Source: DASRHD01 sp035485575
Lineage (GTDB): Bacteria > Verrucomicrobiota > Verrucomicrobiia > Opitutales > Opitutaceae
Reading direction: 5' to 3'
Length of the DNA stretch: 64,000 nt
Assembly: GCA_035485575.1 (NCBI GenBank)
Contig: DATHNW010000008.1
Span: 124,001 to 188,000, forward strand
Each line of letters opens with the position of its first letter. Position 1 is the first letter of the stretch. The position numbers were made by a program, and so were the translations under genes. The notes below the pieces were generated by a model, which was not told where the DNA came from, ran no database searches, and saw only the letters and a list, made by a program, of their open reading frames with translations. Below, piece by piece: positions 34,394 to 43,426 of this stretch.

Positions 34394-35920
34394 CTAGCAA
34401 AGCTGGTATTCGGGCGATTGGAGCATGGTCATCACGGCATTGCGGATGCGATCGAGGCGGTGCTGATCGGAGCCATTGCCGATCAGGAAGGTTTTCACAT
34501 CGGCGCGGAAATCGGCGTCGACCGACACGGGGAGAAAATAGTCGCACAGGCGCGTGGTAAGCTGGTCGGCGTCGAGTTGGACGAAGGGCTTCAGCCGGTC
34601 GTCGGTGACGGTGAAATTGTCGATGCCGTTGGCGCGCGCCGCCACGAGCTCGATCTGTTCGTCGGCGTTGAGTTTGGCTTCGTCGAGCGGCGCGAAGACC
34701 TGCTCGACGAGCGCGCGCCGGGCGCCGAGCGTGGCCGAGTTGATCCAGTAACGGCCGCCGACCCAGCCGCGGACGTTGGGCGGATCGAAGAGGATCTGCC
34801 CCATCTGGCGCAGGGCAACGAGCACCTGGCGCGGGATCGGCGCGACGTTCAGGTTCATGTCCTGCATCAGGCCGAGGTAAAACTGCAGGGGGCTTTTGAT
34901 GAAATTGCCGCGGAACTGCGGCGCGAAGAAGAGGCGGCTGCGGAAAAACTGCAGCGCGAGCTGGCGCAGGCCGAAGCCCTGCCCGCGCCACCAAGTGCCG
35001 ATGGCATCGAGGTAGTCGTCGGCGAGGGGTGTGTCGCTCAGGTACCATTTGACCATCTCGTGCGGCAGGAAATGGGCCGCGGCGGGCAGCTGGTAGGCGA
35101 GGTCGATGACGTCGTCGCCGTTGAAATTGCCGGTGTGGCCGAAGACGGTCTTGTCGCCGTCGTCATGCTGGCGCGGGACGAAGGAAAACTCGCCGAAGCG
35201 CTGCCGGTAGCCGGTGAAGGCGCGCGCGGCCTGCTTGATGTCCTGCTCGGTGTAATTTCCGACGCCGAGCACGAAGAGTTCGAAAAGTTCGCGCGCAAAA
35301 TTTTCATTCGGCGCCCCGCGCTGGCTCTGCTGCAGGTCGAGGTAAACGACCATGGCGGGGGAGCGCGAGACGGCCTTGCTGAGCACGGGCGCGGAACCGT
35401 AGGCGAAGCTGCGCAAAATGTCGTAATGCTGCCAGACGAGCGCGGCGGTGTTCACCTTCTGAAAGGCCACCACATAAATGTCGCTCAGGAACAGCACCCA
35501 CTTCTCATAGGCCGCGTGGTTGGGCTGGGAGGCGAGCTGCAGCCATTTTATGCTGAGGTCCTCCAGTGCCATGCGGCTGCGCTCGCGTGCCTCGCGCTGG
35601 AGCAGGAGTTTTTCCTCGGGTGCGCTGTTTTGGATTTTTTTGTAGAATTCGGGGGTGTCGTCCGCCAGATCCGCGATCAGCCTGGGCTTGGTCAGCGACA
35701 CGGGCTTTTCGGGGAAAAGCCGCTCGAGCGTTTTTGGCAGGCCGTCGTGGAGGACGCGCTGCACCTCGTCGGGCTGCGCGGCCCAGCTGACGCGGCGGAG
35801 GAGATGCCGGGCGGCGGCCTCGTTCCACTCATTGTCCGGCAGTGGCTGCCAGGCATCGCCGGGCGAAAGGTCGATTTTTACGACGGGCGGGGCGACAAAA
35901 TCCGGATTGGGGGTGCTCAT
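34394..35920 (-). CDS. DUF1800 family protein
   Basis: 508 residues. HLLRRVSWAAQPDEVQRVL at the start, NENFARELFELFVLGVGNYTE and ILFDPPNVRGWVGGRYWIN are characteristic of DUF1800 proteins, which are large helical proteins usually found with DUF1501. No signal peptide is obvious with the ATG at 35920; an upstream in-frame ATG gives only basic residues. It is the first gene of a two-gene operon. Confidence 0.9.
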   Translation of the reverse strand: MSTPNPDFVAPPVVKIDLSPGDAWQPLPDNEWNEAAARHLLRRVSWAAQPDEVQRVLHDGLPKTLERLFPEKPVSLTKPRLIADLADDTPEFYKKIQNSAPEEKLLLQREARERSRMALEDLSIKWLQLASQPNHAAYEKWVLFLSDIYVVAFQKVNTAALVWQHYDILRSFAYGSAPVLSKAVSRSPAMVVYLDLQQSQRGAPNENFARELFELFVLGVGNYTEQDIKQAARAFTGYRQRFGEFSFVPRQHDDGDKTVFGHTGNFNGDDVIDLAYQLPAAAHFLPHEMVKWYLSDTPLADDYLDAIGTWWRGQGFGLRQLALQFFRSRLFFAPQFRGNFIKSPLQFYLGLMQDMNLNVAPIPRQVLVALRQMGQILFDPPNVRGWVGGRYWINSATLGARRALVEQVFAPLDEAKLNADEQIELVAARANGIDNFTVTDDRLKPFVQLDADQLTTRLCDYFLPVSVDADFRADVKTFLIGNGSDQHRLDRIRNAVMTMLQSPEYQLC

Positions 35921-36001
35921 GACAAAGACGTGGGTGGCCGTACACGCAGAGTGACGCCGCAACCATGGCTGCGGTTTCAACGATTGCAAACGGCGGCCGG
36001 C

Positions 36002-37153
36002 CTAAACGCCGAGCGCGGTCTTGTAGATCCGGGGCACGCGCTTGGTCACCGAGCACAGCGTTTCCCATGGGATCGTGTCCGCCCAGCGGCTGAATTCCGC
36101 GAGCGAAATTTCCGCGCCCTGCTGCCGGCCGACCAGCACGACTGCGTCGCCGCTCTCGACGCCGGGCACATCGGTCACATCGATGACGGTCTGGTCCATC
36201 GTCACACGGCCGAGCACGGGGCAGCGCCGGCCGCGCACGAGCACTTGCGCGCGATTGCTCGCGGCGCGCGGCAGGCCGTCGCCGTACCCGGCGGTGAGCA
36301 CGGCCACGCGCGAGTCGCGCTGCAGTGTGTGCGTGCGGCCGTAGCTGACGCCCGTGCCGCACGGCAGGTCCTTCACGATGCCCACGCGCGTGTGGAAACT
36401 GAAGACCGGCTCGGTGTGCACCTGGGCGAGGAGCGAGTTGGGATGCGGCAGCACGCCGAACTGCAGCAGGCCCACGCGCACGGCGTTGAAGGGGCTCCCG
36501 CCGGGCAGAGTCTCCAGCCCGGCGCTGTTGTCGGCGTGGACAAAAAGCTCGTCGAGCCGCAATCCCTCGCAGCACTGCAGCGCGGCAAGAAAACGCCGGC
36601 GCTGCTCCACAGTGAACGCCGGGTCGTCGTCGGGACTGGCGAAATGGGTGAACACGCCGGCGAGTCGCACGTGCGCGGCGGAGCGAATTTTCAAATATAA
36701 CCCCGGCGCCTGCTCGTGCCACACACCGAGCCGACCCATGCCGGTGTCGATTTTCAAGTGGACGGAGACCGGCCGGCCCGCCGCGCGGCCGACGGCGTCA
36801 AAGCGTGCGACTTCGTCTGCGGTCGAGACGGTCGCGGCCAGATCGTGGTCGGCGAGATAGCGGTCCTCCTCGGGCAGCAGAGGGCTCAGCAGCAGAATCG
36901 GCCAGCCGGGTCCGAGTTCGCGGATGGCCGCAGCCTCGGTGAGATTGGCCACGGCGAACAGGTCGGCGCCCGCGTGCATGAGCCGGGCGACTGTCTGGTG
37001 CAGGCCATGGCCGTAGGCATCGGCCTTGACCACGGCGACGTAACGCATGTGCGGCGGCAGGGAGGCGCGGATGAGCCGGAGATTGCGTTCGAGCGCGGCG
37101 AGATCGATCTCAGCCCAGCAGCGAAGCGGGAGGCTGGAGGCGGGAAAACTCAT
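36002..37153 (-). CDS. alr: Alanine racemase
   Basis: 383 residues, normal length. A PLP enzyme that makes D-alanine for peptidoglycan. VVKADAYGHG carries the PLP lysine (Lys43), HLKIDTGMGRLG is the conserved barrel strand, and the second-domain catalytic tyrosine lies in CGTGVSYGRTH. The ATG at 37153 overlaps the tsaB stop (ATGA), which fixes the start and shows coupling; an in-frame extension to 37603 is just the shadow of tsaB. Confidence 0.96.
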   Translation of the reverse strand: MSFPASSLPLRCWAEIDLAALERNLRLIRASLPPHMRYVAVVKADAYGHGLHQTVARLMHAGADLFAVANLTEAAAIRELGPGWPILLLSPLLPEEDRYLADHDLAATVSTADEVARFDAVGRAAGRPVSVHLKIDTGMGRLGVWHEQAPGLYLKIRSAAHVRLAGVFTHFASPDDDPAFTVEQRRRFLAALQCCEGLRLDELFVHADNSAGLETLPGGSPFNAVRVGLLQFGVLPHPNSLLAQVHTEPVFSFHTRVGIVKDLPCGTGVSYGRTHTLQRDSRVAVLTAGYGDGLPRAASNRAQVLVRGRRCPVLGRVTMDQTVIDVTDVPGVESGDAVVLVGRQQGAEISLAEFSRWADTIPWETLCSVTKRVPRIYKTALGV

Positions 37154-37803
37154 GGTGCGGCGGCGTGGATGCGGGGCGTCCAGGTCTTGTAACTCGGGTC
37201 TTCGTGCAAGAAGGCGTCGGGCGCATCGGTTGCGCGGAAGAGCTCCGCATCGGCCACGCGCGGCAGCAGCGTGGCGAGATCGTAATTCGTGATCCGGGTT
37301 TGCGCCGGCAGTGCGCTCCAAGTGCGAAAATTTTCCGGCATGAACAAGGCCCCGCTTAACTCCACCGAAGGGATGCGTCGCAACGGCCCGACCGAACCGG
37401 CGCGCACGTGCACGCCATGCCAGGTTTCGCGCCGGGCATCGGCGATGACGGAGAAATCTTCCGCCGGGCTGCGCCGGGCGAGATCGTGCGCGACGATCTC
37501 CAGGCTGCGAAAGGCGAACACCGGCCATGGGGCGAGCACGCTCCACGTGCGCAACGCCATCGCGGCGGTGCGAATGCCGAGAATCGAGCCCGGCCCCTCG
37601 CAAAAAGCGAACGCGCGCACGGTCGTGAGGTCGACACCGAGGGATTCGACGCCGCGGAACAGGGCCACGCCGGCCTCGTCGTCCGCCGTGGTCCAGCGCA
37701 TTTTGTTATTTGCTTCGAAGAGGCCGACTTGCACGCGCGCCGCCGCAGCGTCGAGGAGCAGCAGCGGCGCATGTGCGGCAAGAAGTTCGGACAGACTGGG
37801 CAT
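37150..37803 (-). CDS. tsaB: tRNA threonylcarbamoyladenosine biosynthesis protein TsaB-like
   Basis: 217 residues. The TsaB/YeaZ signature FCEGPGSILGIRTAAMALRTW is present, within an ASKHA-type fold beginning PLLLLDAAAARVQVGLFE. TsaB acts with TsaD and TsaE in t6A modification of tRNAs reading ANN codons. The sequence is diverged (Ala-rich N-terminus) but the motif is convincing. The TGA overlaps the alr start. It is divergent from tig. Confidence 0.85.
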   Translation of the reverse strand: MPSLSELLAAHAPLLLLDAAAARVQVGLFEANNKMRWTTADDEAGVALFRGVESLGVDLTTVRAFAFCEGPGSILGIRTAAMALRTWSVLAPWPVFAFRSLEIVAHDLARRSPAEDFSVIADARRETWHGVHVRAGSVGPLRRIPSVELSGALFMPENFRTWSALPAQTRITNYDLATLLPRVADAELFRATDAPDAFLHEDPSYKTWTPRIHAAAP

Positions 37804-37863
37804 TTTTCCTACTTCCGAGCAAGCGACGAAGGCGCGATGCTTTCAAGCGCGCAGAATCGGGCA

Positions 37864-37893
37864 TTGACCGTGTGAGTCGGCGCCACGTAGTTT
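37864..37893 (+). promoter_or_regulatory. Candidate sigma-70 promoter of tig-clpP-clpX
   Basis: TTGACC at 37864-37869 and TAGTTT at 37888-37893 with an 18-base spacer, 27 bases before the tig start. The -35 is strong and the -10 weak. It was judged by eye only. Confidence 0.35.
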
Positions 37894-37920
37894 TTCAGAC
37901 TCTTTTTCCAAGCCTCCATC

Positions 37921-39246
37921 GTGAACATCGAACTCAAAGACCTTTCCGAAACCCGCAAAAGCCTTCTCGTCTCGCTCGACAAGAGTGAAGTCGAGGGCGA
38001 ATACCAGACCATCGTGGGTGAATTCTCCCGGATGGCCCGCCTGCCCGGCTTCCGCCCCGGCAAGGCGCCCTCTGCGATGATCGTCAAGCGGTTCGCCAAG
38101 GAAATTTCCGACGAGTTCAAAAACAAGATCGTGGCCAAGGCCTATCGCGACGGCCTGGAACAGGCGAAGCTGGATGTCCTTTCCATCGTTAATGTTGAGC
38201 AGGGCACGATCGAGCCGAATCTTTCTTCGGCCATCACGTTCACAATCGATGTGCGTCCGGCCATCACGCTGCCGGACTATGTCGGACTGCCGACAGAGAT
38301 CCAGCCGGCCGAGCCGACCGAGGCGGAGGTCGACGCGGTGATCGAGGGGCAGCGCGCCGAGCGGGCGGATTTCAAGGTCGCCGAACGCCCCGCGCACAAG
38401 GGTGATTATGTGAAGCTCGCCTACGAAGGCCGCGTGGACGGCAAATCGATCCTCGAGATCGTGCCCGACAAGCAGGTTTACGGCAAAGTCCCGCAGACGT
38501 GGGAGGAAGTCGAAGGGCAGGAGGGGCTTCTTCCCGGGCTCGGTGCTCAGCTCGGCGGCCTGAAGGCCGGGGACAAGAAGGACGTCACGGTGAATTTCCC
38601 GGCGGAATTTTCCGCCGCGCCCGCGCTCGCGGGCAAGGCCGCGGTGTATGCCGTGGAGATCCAGGAAGTGCGCGAACGCGTGCTGCCGCCGCTCGACGAG
38701 GCGTTTTTCAAATCGCAGCAGGTGGACAACCTCGAGGGACTGCGCGCGAAAGCCCGCCACAATCTCAAGCTTCGCAAGGACTACGAGAACCGTGCCGCCC
38801 AGCGCCGCCAAGTGGGCGACGCCCTCGCGGCCCGCGCGAATTTTTCAGTACCCGAGAGCCTGGTTGAAAGCGAGACGCAGGGCGTGCTGCGGCAATTCAT
38901 CGAGGAAAACATGCGCCGCGGCGTGCCGCAGGAGCAGTTCGAAAAGGACAAGAAGGAGCTTTATGAAGGCGCCCGCAAAACCGCCGCGGTCCGCGTGAAG
39001 ATCCAGCTGCTGCTCGCGAAGATCGCCGAGCAGGAAAAAATCACCGTCTCGGAAAAGGACATCGACAATTACATCTTCCGCGAGGCCATGCGTGCGAACC
39101 AACGCCCGGAGAAACTGATCAAGGAGCTGACCAAGGACCGCGAGCGCCTTCGCGCCGTGCAACAATCCATCATTTTCGACAAGGCCCTTGATTTTCTGGT
39201 TTCCAAGGCTACCGTAAGCACCATTCAATCGAAGCCCTCACCTTGA
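37921..39246 (+). CDS. tig: Trigger factor (ribosome-associated chaperone, peptidyl-prolyl isomerase)
   Basis: 441 residues from a GTG start. The N-terminal ribosome-binding domain has the loop GFRPGKAP. A PPIase FKBP-type domain spans about 155-240 (KGDYVKLAYEGRVDGK), and the C-terminal helical chaperone arms follow. It shields nascent chains at the exit tunnel. It is first in the conserved tig-clpP-clpX order, and its TGA overlaps the clpP start codon. Confidence 0.96.
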   Translation: MNIELKDLSETRKSLLVSLDKSEVEGEYQTIVGEFSRMARLPGFRPGKAPSAMIVKRFAKEISDEFKNKIVAKAYRDGLEQAKLDVLSIVNVEQGTIEPNLSSAITFTIDVRPAITLPDYVGLPTEIQPAEPTEAEVDAVIEGQRAERADFKVAERPAHKGDYVKLAYEGRVDGKSILEIVPDKQVYGKVPQTWEEVEGQEGLLPGLGAQLGGLKAGDKKDVTVNFPAEFSAAPALAGKAAVYAVEIQEVRERVLPPLDEAFFKSQQVDNLEGLRAKARHNLKLRKDYENRAAQRRQVGDALAARANFSVPESLVESETQGVLRQFIEENMRRGVPQEQFEKDKKELYEGARKTAAVRVKIQLLLAKIAEQEKITVSEKDIDNYIFREAMRANQRPEKLIKELTKDRERLRAVQQSIIFDKALDFLVSKATVSTIQSKPSP

Positions 39247-39863
39247 GCTATTACGTTCCCATCGTTCTTGAAAACACCGGCCGCGGCGAGCGCAGCATGG
39301 ACATCTATTCGCGCCTGCTGAAGGACCGCATTATTTTCCTCGGCACGCCGATCGACGACATGGTCGCCAATCTCGTCATCGCGCAGATGCTCTATCTGCA
39401 GATGGAGGATTCGAAAAAGGACATCCATCTCTACATCAATTCGCCGGGCGGTGTCGTGACCGGCGGCATGGCCATCTACGACACGATGAATTTTCTGCAA
39501 TGCGATATCGTGACGTATTGCATCGGAATGGCGGCCAGCATGAGCACGGTGCTCCTCGCCGCCGGCACCAAAGGCAAACGCTTTGCATTGCCCAACAGCC
39601 GGGTGATGATTCACCAGCCTTCCGGCGGCGCGGGCGGCCAGGCGGCCGACATCGCCATCGCGGCCAAGGAGATTCTCCGCTGGCGCCGCACGCTTAACGA
39701 GGTCATTGGCAAGCACACCGGCAAGACTTCCGAAAGCGTTGAGAAGGATTCCGACCGCGATTATTACATGAGCGCGCAGGAGGCCAAGGCCTACGGAATC
39801 GTGGACCACGTCGTCGCTTCCACGCGCGAAGCGCAATCAATTGCCGAGAAAAATGCAGCTTAA
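39243..39863 (+). CDS. clpP: ATP-dependent Clp protease proteolytic subunit
   Basis: 206 residues. A serine protease that forms the tetradecameric chamber fed by ClpX. The nucleophile is Ser99 in GMAASMS, the His is 124 in MIHQPSGG, and the Asp lies in the DSDRDYYMS region. The TTG at 39243 overlaps the tig stop and is preferred over the first ATG (39297). The codons between encode YVPIVLENTGRGERSMDIYS, which is conserved in ClpP. Confidence 0.96.
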   Translation: MSYYVPIVLENTGRGERSMDIYSRLLKDRIIFLGTPIDDMVANLVIAQMLYLQMEDSKKDIHLYINSPGGVVTGGMAIYDTMNFLQCDIVTYCIGMAASMSTVLLAAGTKGKRFALPNSRVMIHQPSGGAGGQAADIAIAAKEILRWRRTLNEVIGKHTGKTSESVEKDSDRDYYMSAQEAKAYGIVDHVVASTREAQSIAEKNAA

Positions 39864-39915
39864 TCGCGCTGCGTTTTGAGTCGATTTTTCGCGAAAGCGG
39901 ATCAATCTTTGCGTC

Positions 39916-41205
39916 ATGGCCAAATCCTCGCGCATGACCCTTTGTTCGTTTTGCGGCAGGTCGCAGGCTGAGGTCAAAAAAATCATCGCCGGTCCCGGTG
40001 TCTTTATCTGCGACACCTGCGTCAATGTCTGCAAGGGGATCATCGATCGCGAGGTCAAGCAGCCGGCCGTTGATGCGAAGCCGGCGGTCCGCCTGATCAA
40101 GCCGTCCGAAATCAAGCGCGTGCTTGACGATTTCGTCATCGGCCAGGACCACGCGAAAAAAGTTCTCTCTGTCGCCGTCTACAACCACTACAAGCGGCTG
40201 CTCTTCGATGCCGGCCAGTCGGGCAAGGACTCCACCGCGCTCTCGCCGGAGTTCAACGATGTCGAGGTGGAGAAGAGCAACATCCTGCTGGCCGGCCCGA
40301 CCGGCTCGGGCAAGACCCTGCTCGCGCGCACGCTCGCCAAGATTCTCGACGTGCCATTTGCCATTTCCGACGCCACCACGCTCACCGAGGCCGGCTACGT
40401 TGGCGAGGATGTCGAAAACGTCGTCCTCCGCCTGCTCCAGTCCGCCAACTACGACGTGAAAAAGGCCGAGTGCGGCATCATCTACATCGATGAAATCGAC
40501 AAAATCCGCCGCACCACGGAAAACGTCTCCATCACGCGCGACGTATCCGGTGAGGGCGTGCAGCAGGCGCTCCTGAAAATTCTCGAGGGTACCGTATGCA
40601 ACGTCCCGCCGCAGGGCGGCCGCAAGCATCCGAACCAGGAGTACATCCAGGTCAACACCCAGAATATCCTTTTCATCTGCGGCGGCGCCTTCGTCGGCCT
40701 TGAGGACATCATCAAGAAACGCCTCGGCCAGCGCTCGCTCGGCTTCCATATCAACTCCGATGACCACGAACTTCCGCCCGAGCAGATGATGAAGAAAATT
40801 GCGCCGGAGGATCTCCTGCGCTTCGGCATGATCCCCGAGTTCATCGGCCGCCTGCCGGTCATCTCGGTGCTCGACCAGCTGCAGGTCGGCGATCTCGAAA
40901 AAATCCTTCTCCGCACGAAGAATGCGACCATCAAACAGTACGCGAAGCTTTTCGCCATGGACGGCGTGCGCCTCAAGCTTACCTCCGACGCTGTTCGCGC
41001 CATCGCGCAGAAAGCCATCGATTTGAAGACCGGTGCGCGCGCCCTCCGCGCCATCATGGAGAGCCTCATGCTCGAGGTCATGTACGAGCTGCCGCAGCGG
41101 GACGACGTGAGCGAAGTCGTCGTCGACGCCTCGGTTGTCGCCGGCAAGCGCCGTCCCATTTTGCGCCGGGCGGGCAAAAGCGAGCCGCGGCAGGACGCAG
41201 CCTGA
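39916..41205 (+). CDS. clpX: ATP-dependent Clp protease ATP-binding subunit ClpX
   Basis: 429 residues. The N-terminal zinc domain has Cys pairs CSFC and CDTC plus a following VNVC. AAA+ Walker A is GPTGSGKTL, Walker B is IIYIDEIDK, and the pore loop and IGF-type ClpP-docking region are in the expected order (GRLPVI near the sensor). It unfolds tagged substrates for ClpP. It starts 52 bases after clpP. Confidence 0.97.
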   Translation: MAKSSRMTLCSFCGRSQAEVKKIIAGPGVFICDTCVNVCKGIIDREVKQPAVDAKPAVRLIKPSEIKRVLDDFVIGQDHAKKVLSVAVYNHYKRLLFDAGQSGKDSTALSPEFNDVEVEKSNILLAGPTGSGKTLLARTLAKILDVPFAISDATTLTEAGYVGEDVENVVLRLLQSANYDVKKAECGIIYIDEIDKIRRTTENVSITRDVSGEGVQQALLKILEGTVCNVPPQGGRKHPNQEYIQVNTQNILFICGGAFVGLEDIIKKRLGQRSLGFHINSDDHELPPEQMMKKIAPEDLLRFGMIPEFIGRLPVISVLDQLQVGDLEKILLRTKNATIKQYAKLFAMDGVRLKLTSDAVRAIAQKAIDLKTGARALRAIMESLMLEVMYELPQRDDVSEVVVDASVVAGKRRPILRRAGKSEPRQDAA

Positions 41206-41223
41206 GTTTGCTTTTAGCGCAAA

Positions 41224-41258
41224 GCCCAACTCAGTTGAGGCTAACGATACTGTTAGGC
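41224..41258 (+). repeat. Possible attC-like core pair upstream of a small gene
   Basis: GCCCAAC (matches RYYYAAC) at 41224-41230 and GTTAGGC (matches GTTRRRY) at 41252-41258 enclose 21 bases that also contain GGCTAAC. It is shorter than a normal attC site and is unlike the sites at 3281-3854. It lies just before a low-GC small gene, where a cassette boundary would be. The match could be chance. Confidence 0.3.
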
Positions 41259-41282
41259 AAAAATGAGAAAGACGGTGAAGCC

Positions 41283-41525
41283 ATGCCGAAAACCAAAAGA
41301 GACTTGATCTACGCTCTTGCCGAGAAAGTCGGGGGCGACCAAGGCCAGCGAATGCGCGAGGTGATCGAGAGTTCGCTATTCAAAGACCTGAAGCAGCTGG
41401 ATATACCATTGAGTGACGAAGAATATACAGGGGAGTCGAAAAAAATGGAGAACTTCCCGGAATTTCTTGCACGGCTTAAGCAAATGCGATCCGAGAAGCC
41501 GGGGTCGTGGGGATTGCCAAATTAG
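41283..41525 (+). CDS. Small unknown soluble protein
   Basis: 80 residues, not recognised. MPKTKRDLIYALAEKV, then a Lys/Glu-rich helical region and LARLKQMRSEKPGSWGLPN at the end; no signal peptide or membrane segment. Its composition is less GC-rich than clpX or the peptidase gene next to it. An attC-like core pair lies upstream, so it may be a captured cassette rather than part of the clp operon. The ATG at 41283 was preferred over longer starts, which run through the core pair. Confidence 0.5.
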   Translation: MPKTKRDLIYALAEKVGGDQGQRMREVIESSLFKDLKQLDIPLSDEEYTGESKKMENFPEFLARLKQMRSEKPGSWGLPN

Positions 41526-41565
41526 GGAACGGGTTTAGCCCATCGCCATAGAGAGCAGCGTTGCC

Positions 41566-42636
41566 TCACCAGTGCGCGTAGTCGCCCTTTTCCAGCGACA
41601 GCGCGAACTCGACGAGGAGCTGCACGCAATGCTCCACGTCCTCGAGATCCACCATCTCACTCGGGGTGTGCATGTAGCGCAGCGGGACGGAAATCAATCC
41701 CGTGGCCACGCCGCTCCGGCCGGTCTGGATGGCGCGCGCATCCGTGCCCGTCGGCCGCGGCTCGCCCTCGAACTGGTGCGGCAGTTTTAATTTTTTAGCG
41801 CACTGGGTGAGCCGCGAGAAAATCTTCGGATTGATATTGGCGCCGCGGCAGATGATCGGGCCGCCGCCGAGCTTGGTCTCGCCGTATTTGCGGTTGTCGC
41901 AATCAGGGTGGTCCGTCGCATGGCCCACGTCCACCGCCACCGCGAGGTGCGGGTTGACCGCATAGACTGCCGTGGTCGCGCCGCGCACACCGATTTCCTC
42001 CTGGGTCGTGGCCACGCTGACGACTTTCGCGGCGAGCTTCTTTTTCTGTTCCGCGAGTCGTACGAGCGTCTCGCCCACGATGTAGGCGCCGACCTTGTTG
42101 TCGAAGGCCCGGGCGGCGCCGACGCTGCCGTGGATCAGTTCAAACTCGTGGTCGTAGGTTGCGACGTCGCCGATGGCCACGCGCTCCAGCGCCTCTTTTT
42201 TCGAACGCGCGCCGATGTCGATCCAGATTTCGTGGATTTCAGGCACTTTTTTCCGGTCAGCCTCGTCCATCAGATGGATCGCACGCTTGCCGGTCACGCC
42301 CTTGACCGGGCCGTTAGCGGTCTGGATGATGACGCGCCGGCCGGGGATCATGATGCGGTCGTGGCCGCCGATGGTGTCGAAATAAATGAAGCCGTCCTTG
42401 TTCACGAAGGTGATGATGAGGCCGAGCTCGTCCATGTGGCCGGCGAGCATGAGGACGGGGTCGCCCTTGGGGTTGAGGGTGGCCAGGCGGTTGCCCATGG
42501 CATCCTTGTCGTACCTGTCCGCGGCCGGCTTGACGTGGCGGTCGAAGACCTTTTGGGCCTCGAACTCGTAGCCGGACGGCGAACGGGCATGCAGCAAATC
42601 GGTCAGAAAGGGGGAAACGGAATGGGACTTGGACAT
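41566..42636 (-). CDS. M42 family metalloaminopeptidase
   Basis: 356 residues. Cytosolic dinuclear zinc/cobalt aminopeptidase of the glutamyl aminopeptidase/FrvX group. Metal ligands and catalytic residues are visible in order: AGHMDELG (His), RAFDNKVG (Asp), TTQEEIGVRG (Glu pair), VAVDVGHATD (Asp) and RYMHTPSEMVD (His). Such enzymes degrade peptides released by proteases such as ClpXP. It is divergent from hisA. Confidence 0.93.
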   Translation of the reverse strand: MSKSHSVSPFLTDLLHARSPSGYEFEAQKVFDRHVKPAADRYDKDAMGNRLATLNPKGDPVLMLAGHMDELGLIITFVNKDGFIYFDTIGGHDRIMIPGRRVIIQTANGPVKGVTGKRAIHLMDEADRKKVPEIHEIWIDIGARSKKEALERVAIGDVATYDHEFELIHGSVGAARAFDNKVGAYIVGETLVRLAEQKKKLAAKVVSVATTQEEIGVRGATTAVYAVNPHLAVAVDVGHATDHPDCDNRKYGETKLGGGPIICRGANINPKIFSRLTQCAKKLKLPHQFEGEPRPTGTDARAIQTGRSGVATGLISVPLRYMHTPSEMVDLEDVEHCVQLLVEFALSLEKGDYAHW

Positions 42637-42695
42637 AAATGAACGTTTGCGTTGGCGGTGATCGGAAACCGAGACTCAAGGCGCCTAACTCGAAA

Positions 42696-43424
42696 ATGAC
42701 AATCTATCCCGCCATCGATATCAAGGCCGGACGCTGCGTGCGCCTCACGCAGGGCCGGGCCGAGGCCGAAACCATTTACGCCGAGGATCCCGCCGCGGTG
42801 GCCGCCACCTTCAAGGCGGCCGGCGCCGATTGGGTGCATGTCGTGGATCTTGACGGCGCCTTTGCCGGCGAGCCGCGCAACTTTGACGTGGTCGCGCGCA
42901 TTGCCACGCTTGGCCTGCGCGTCCAGCTCGGCGGTGGATTGCGCACGCGCGCCGTGGTCGAGCGGGCGCTCGGCCTGGGCGTATCCCGGGTTGTCATCGG
43001 CACGCGTGCGGCGGAGAGCGAGGCCTTCGTGACGGAGCTGGTCGCCGCGTTTGGCGAAAAGATCGCGGTCGGCATCGACGCGAAAAACGGCCAGGTCGCG
43101 GTGAAAGGCTGGGTGGACACCACCGCCACGTCCGCGCTCGCGCTGGCGCGGCGCATGGACGTGCTCGGGGTGCGCACGCTCATCCACACCGACGTGGGCA
43201 CTGACGGCATGCTTACCGGGCCGAATCTTTCGGCGCAGGAGGCCATGCTGGCCGCCGTGGGCTGCCGGGTCATCGCCAGCGGCGGCGTGAGCCGTCGGGA
43301 GGACGTGGTGAACCTCGCAGAAATAAAAAAACGCCGGCCAAATCTGGACGGCGTCATTGTGGGCAAGGCGATCTACGAAAAGCGCGTGGAATTAGGTGAT
43401 CTGCTCAAGCTGGCGGCCCGGTAA
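42696..43424 (+). CDS. hisA: Phosphoribosylformimino-5-aminoimidazole carboxamide ribotide isomerase
   Basis: 242 residues, a TIM-barrel enzyme of histidine biosynthesis. IYPAIDIKAGRCVRLTQG, VHVVDLDGAFAG, VQLGGGLRT, HTDVGTDGMLTGPN and ASGGVSRREDV are the HisA half-barrel motifs with catalytic Asp residues in place. It stands alone; no other his genes are in the window. An ATG at 42639 is in frame, but the 19 codons it adds are not conserved. Confidence 0.95.
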   Translation: MTIYPAIDIKAGRCVRLTQGRAEAETIYAEDPAAVAATFKAAGADWVHVVDLDGAFAGEPRNFDVVARIATLGLRVQLGGGLRTRAVVERALGLGVSRVVIGTRAAESEAFVTELVAAFGEKIAVGIDAKNGQVAVKGWVDTTATSALALARRMDVLGVRTLIHTDVGTDGMLTGPNLSAQEAMLAAVGCRVIASGGVSRREDVVNLAEIKKRRPNLDGVIVGKAIYEKRVELGDLLKLAAR

Positions 43425-43426
43425 CT

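Noticed and set aside
34418..36700. 760-residue plus-strand ORF across DUF1800 and alr
   Set aside because: It crosses two convincing minus-strand genes and has no domain of its own.
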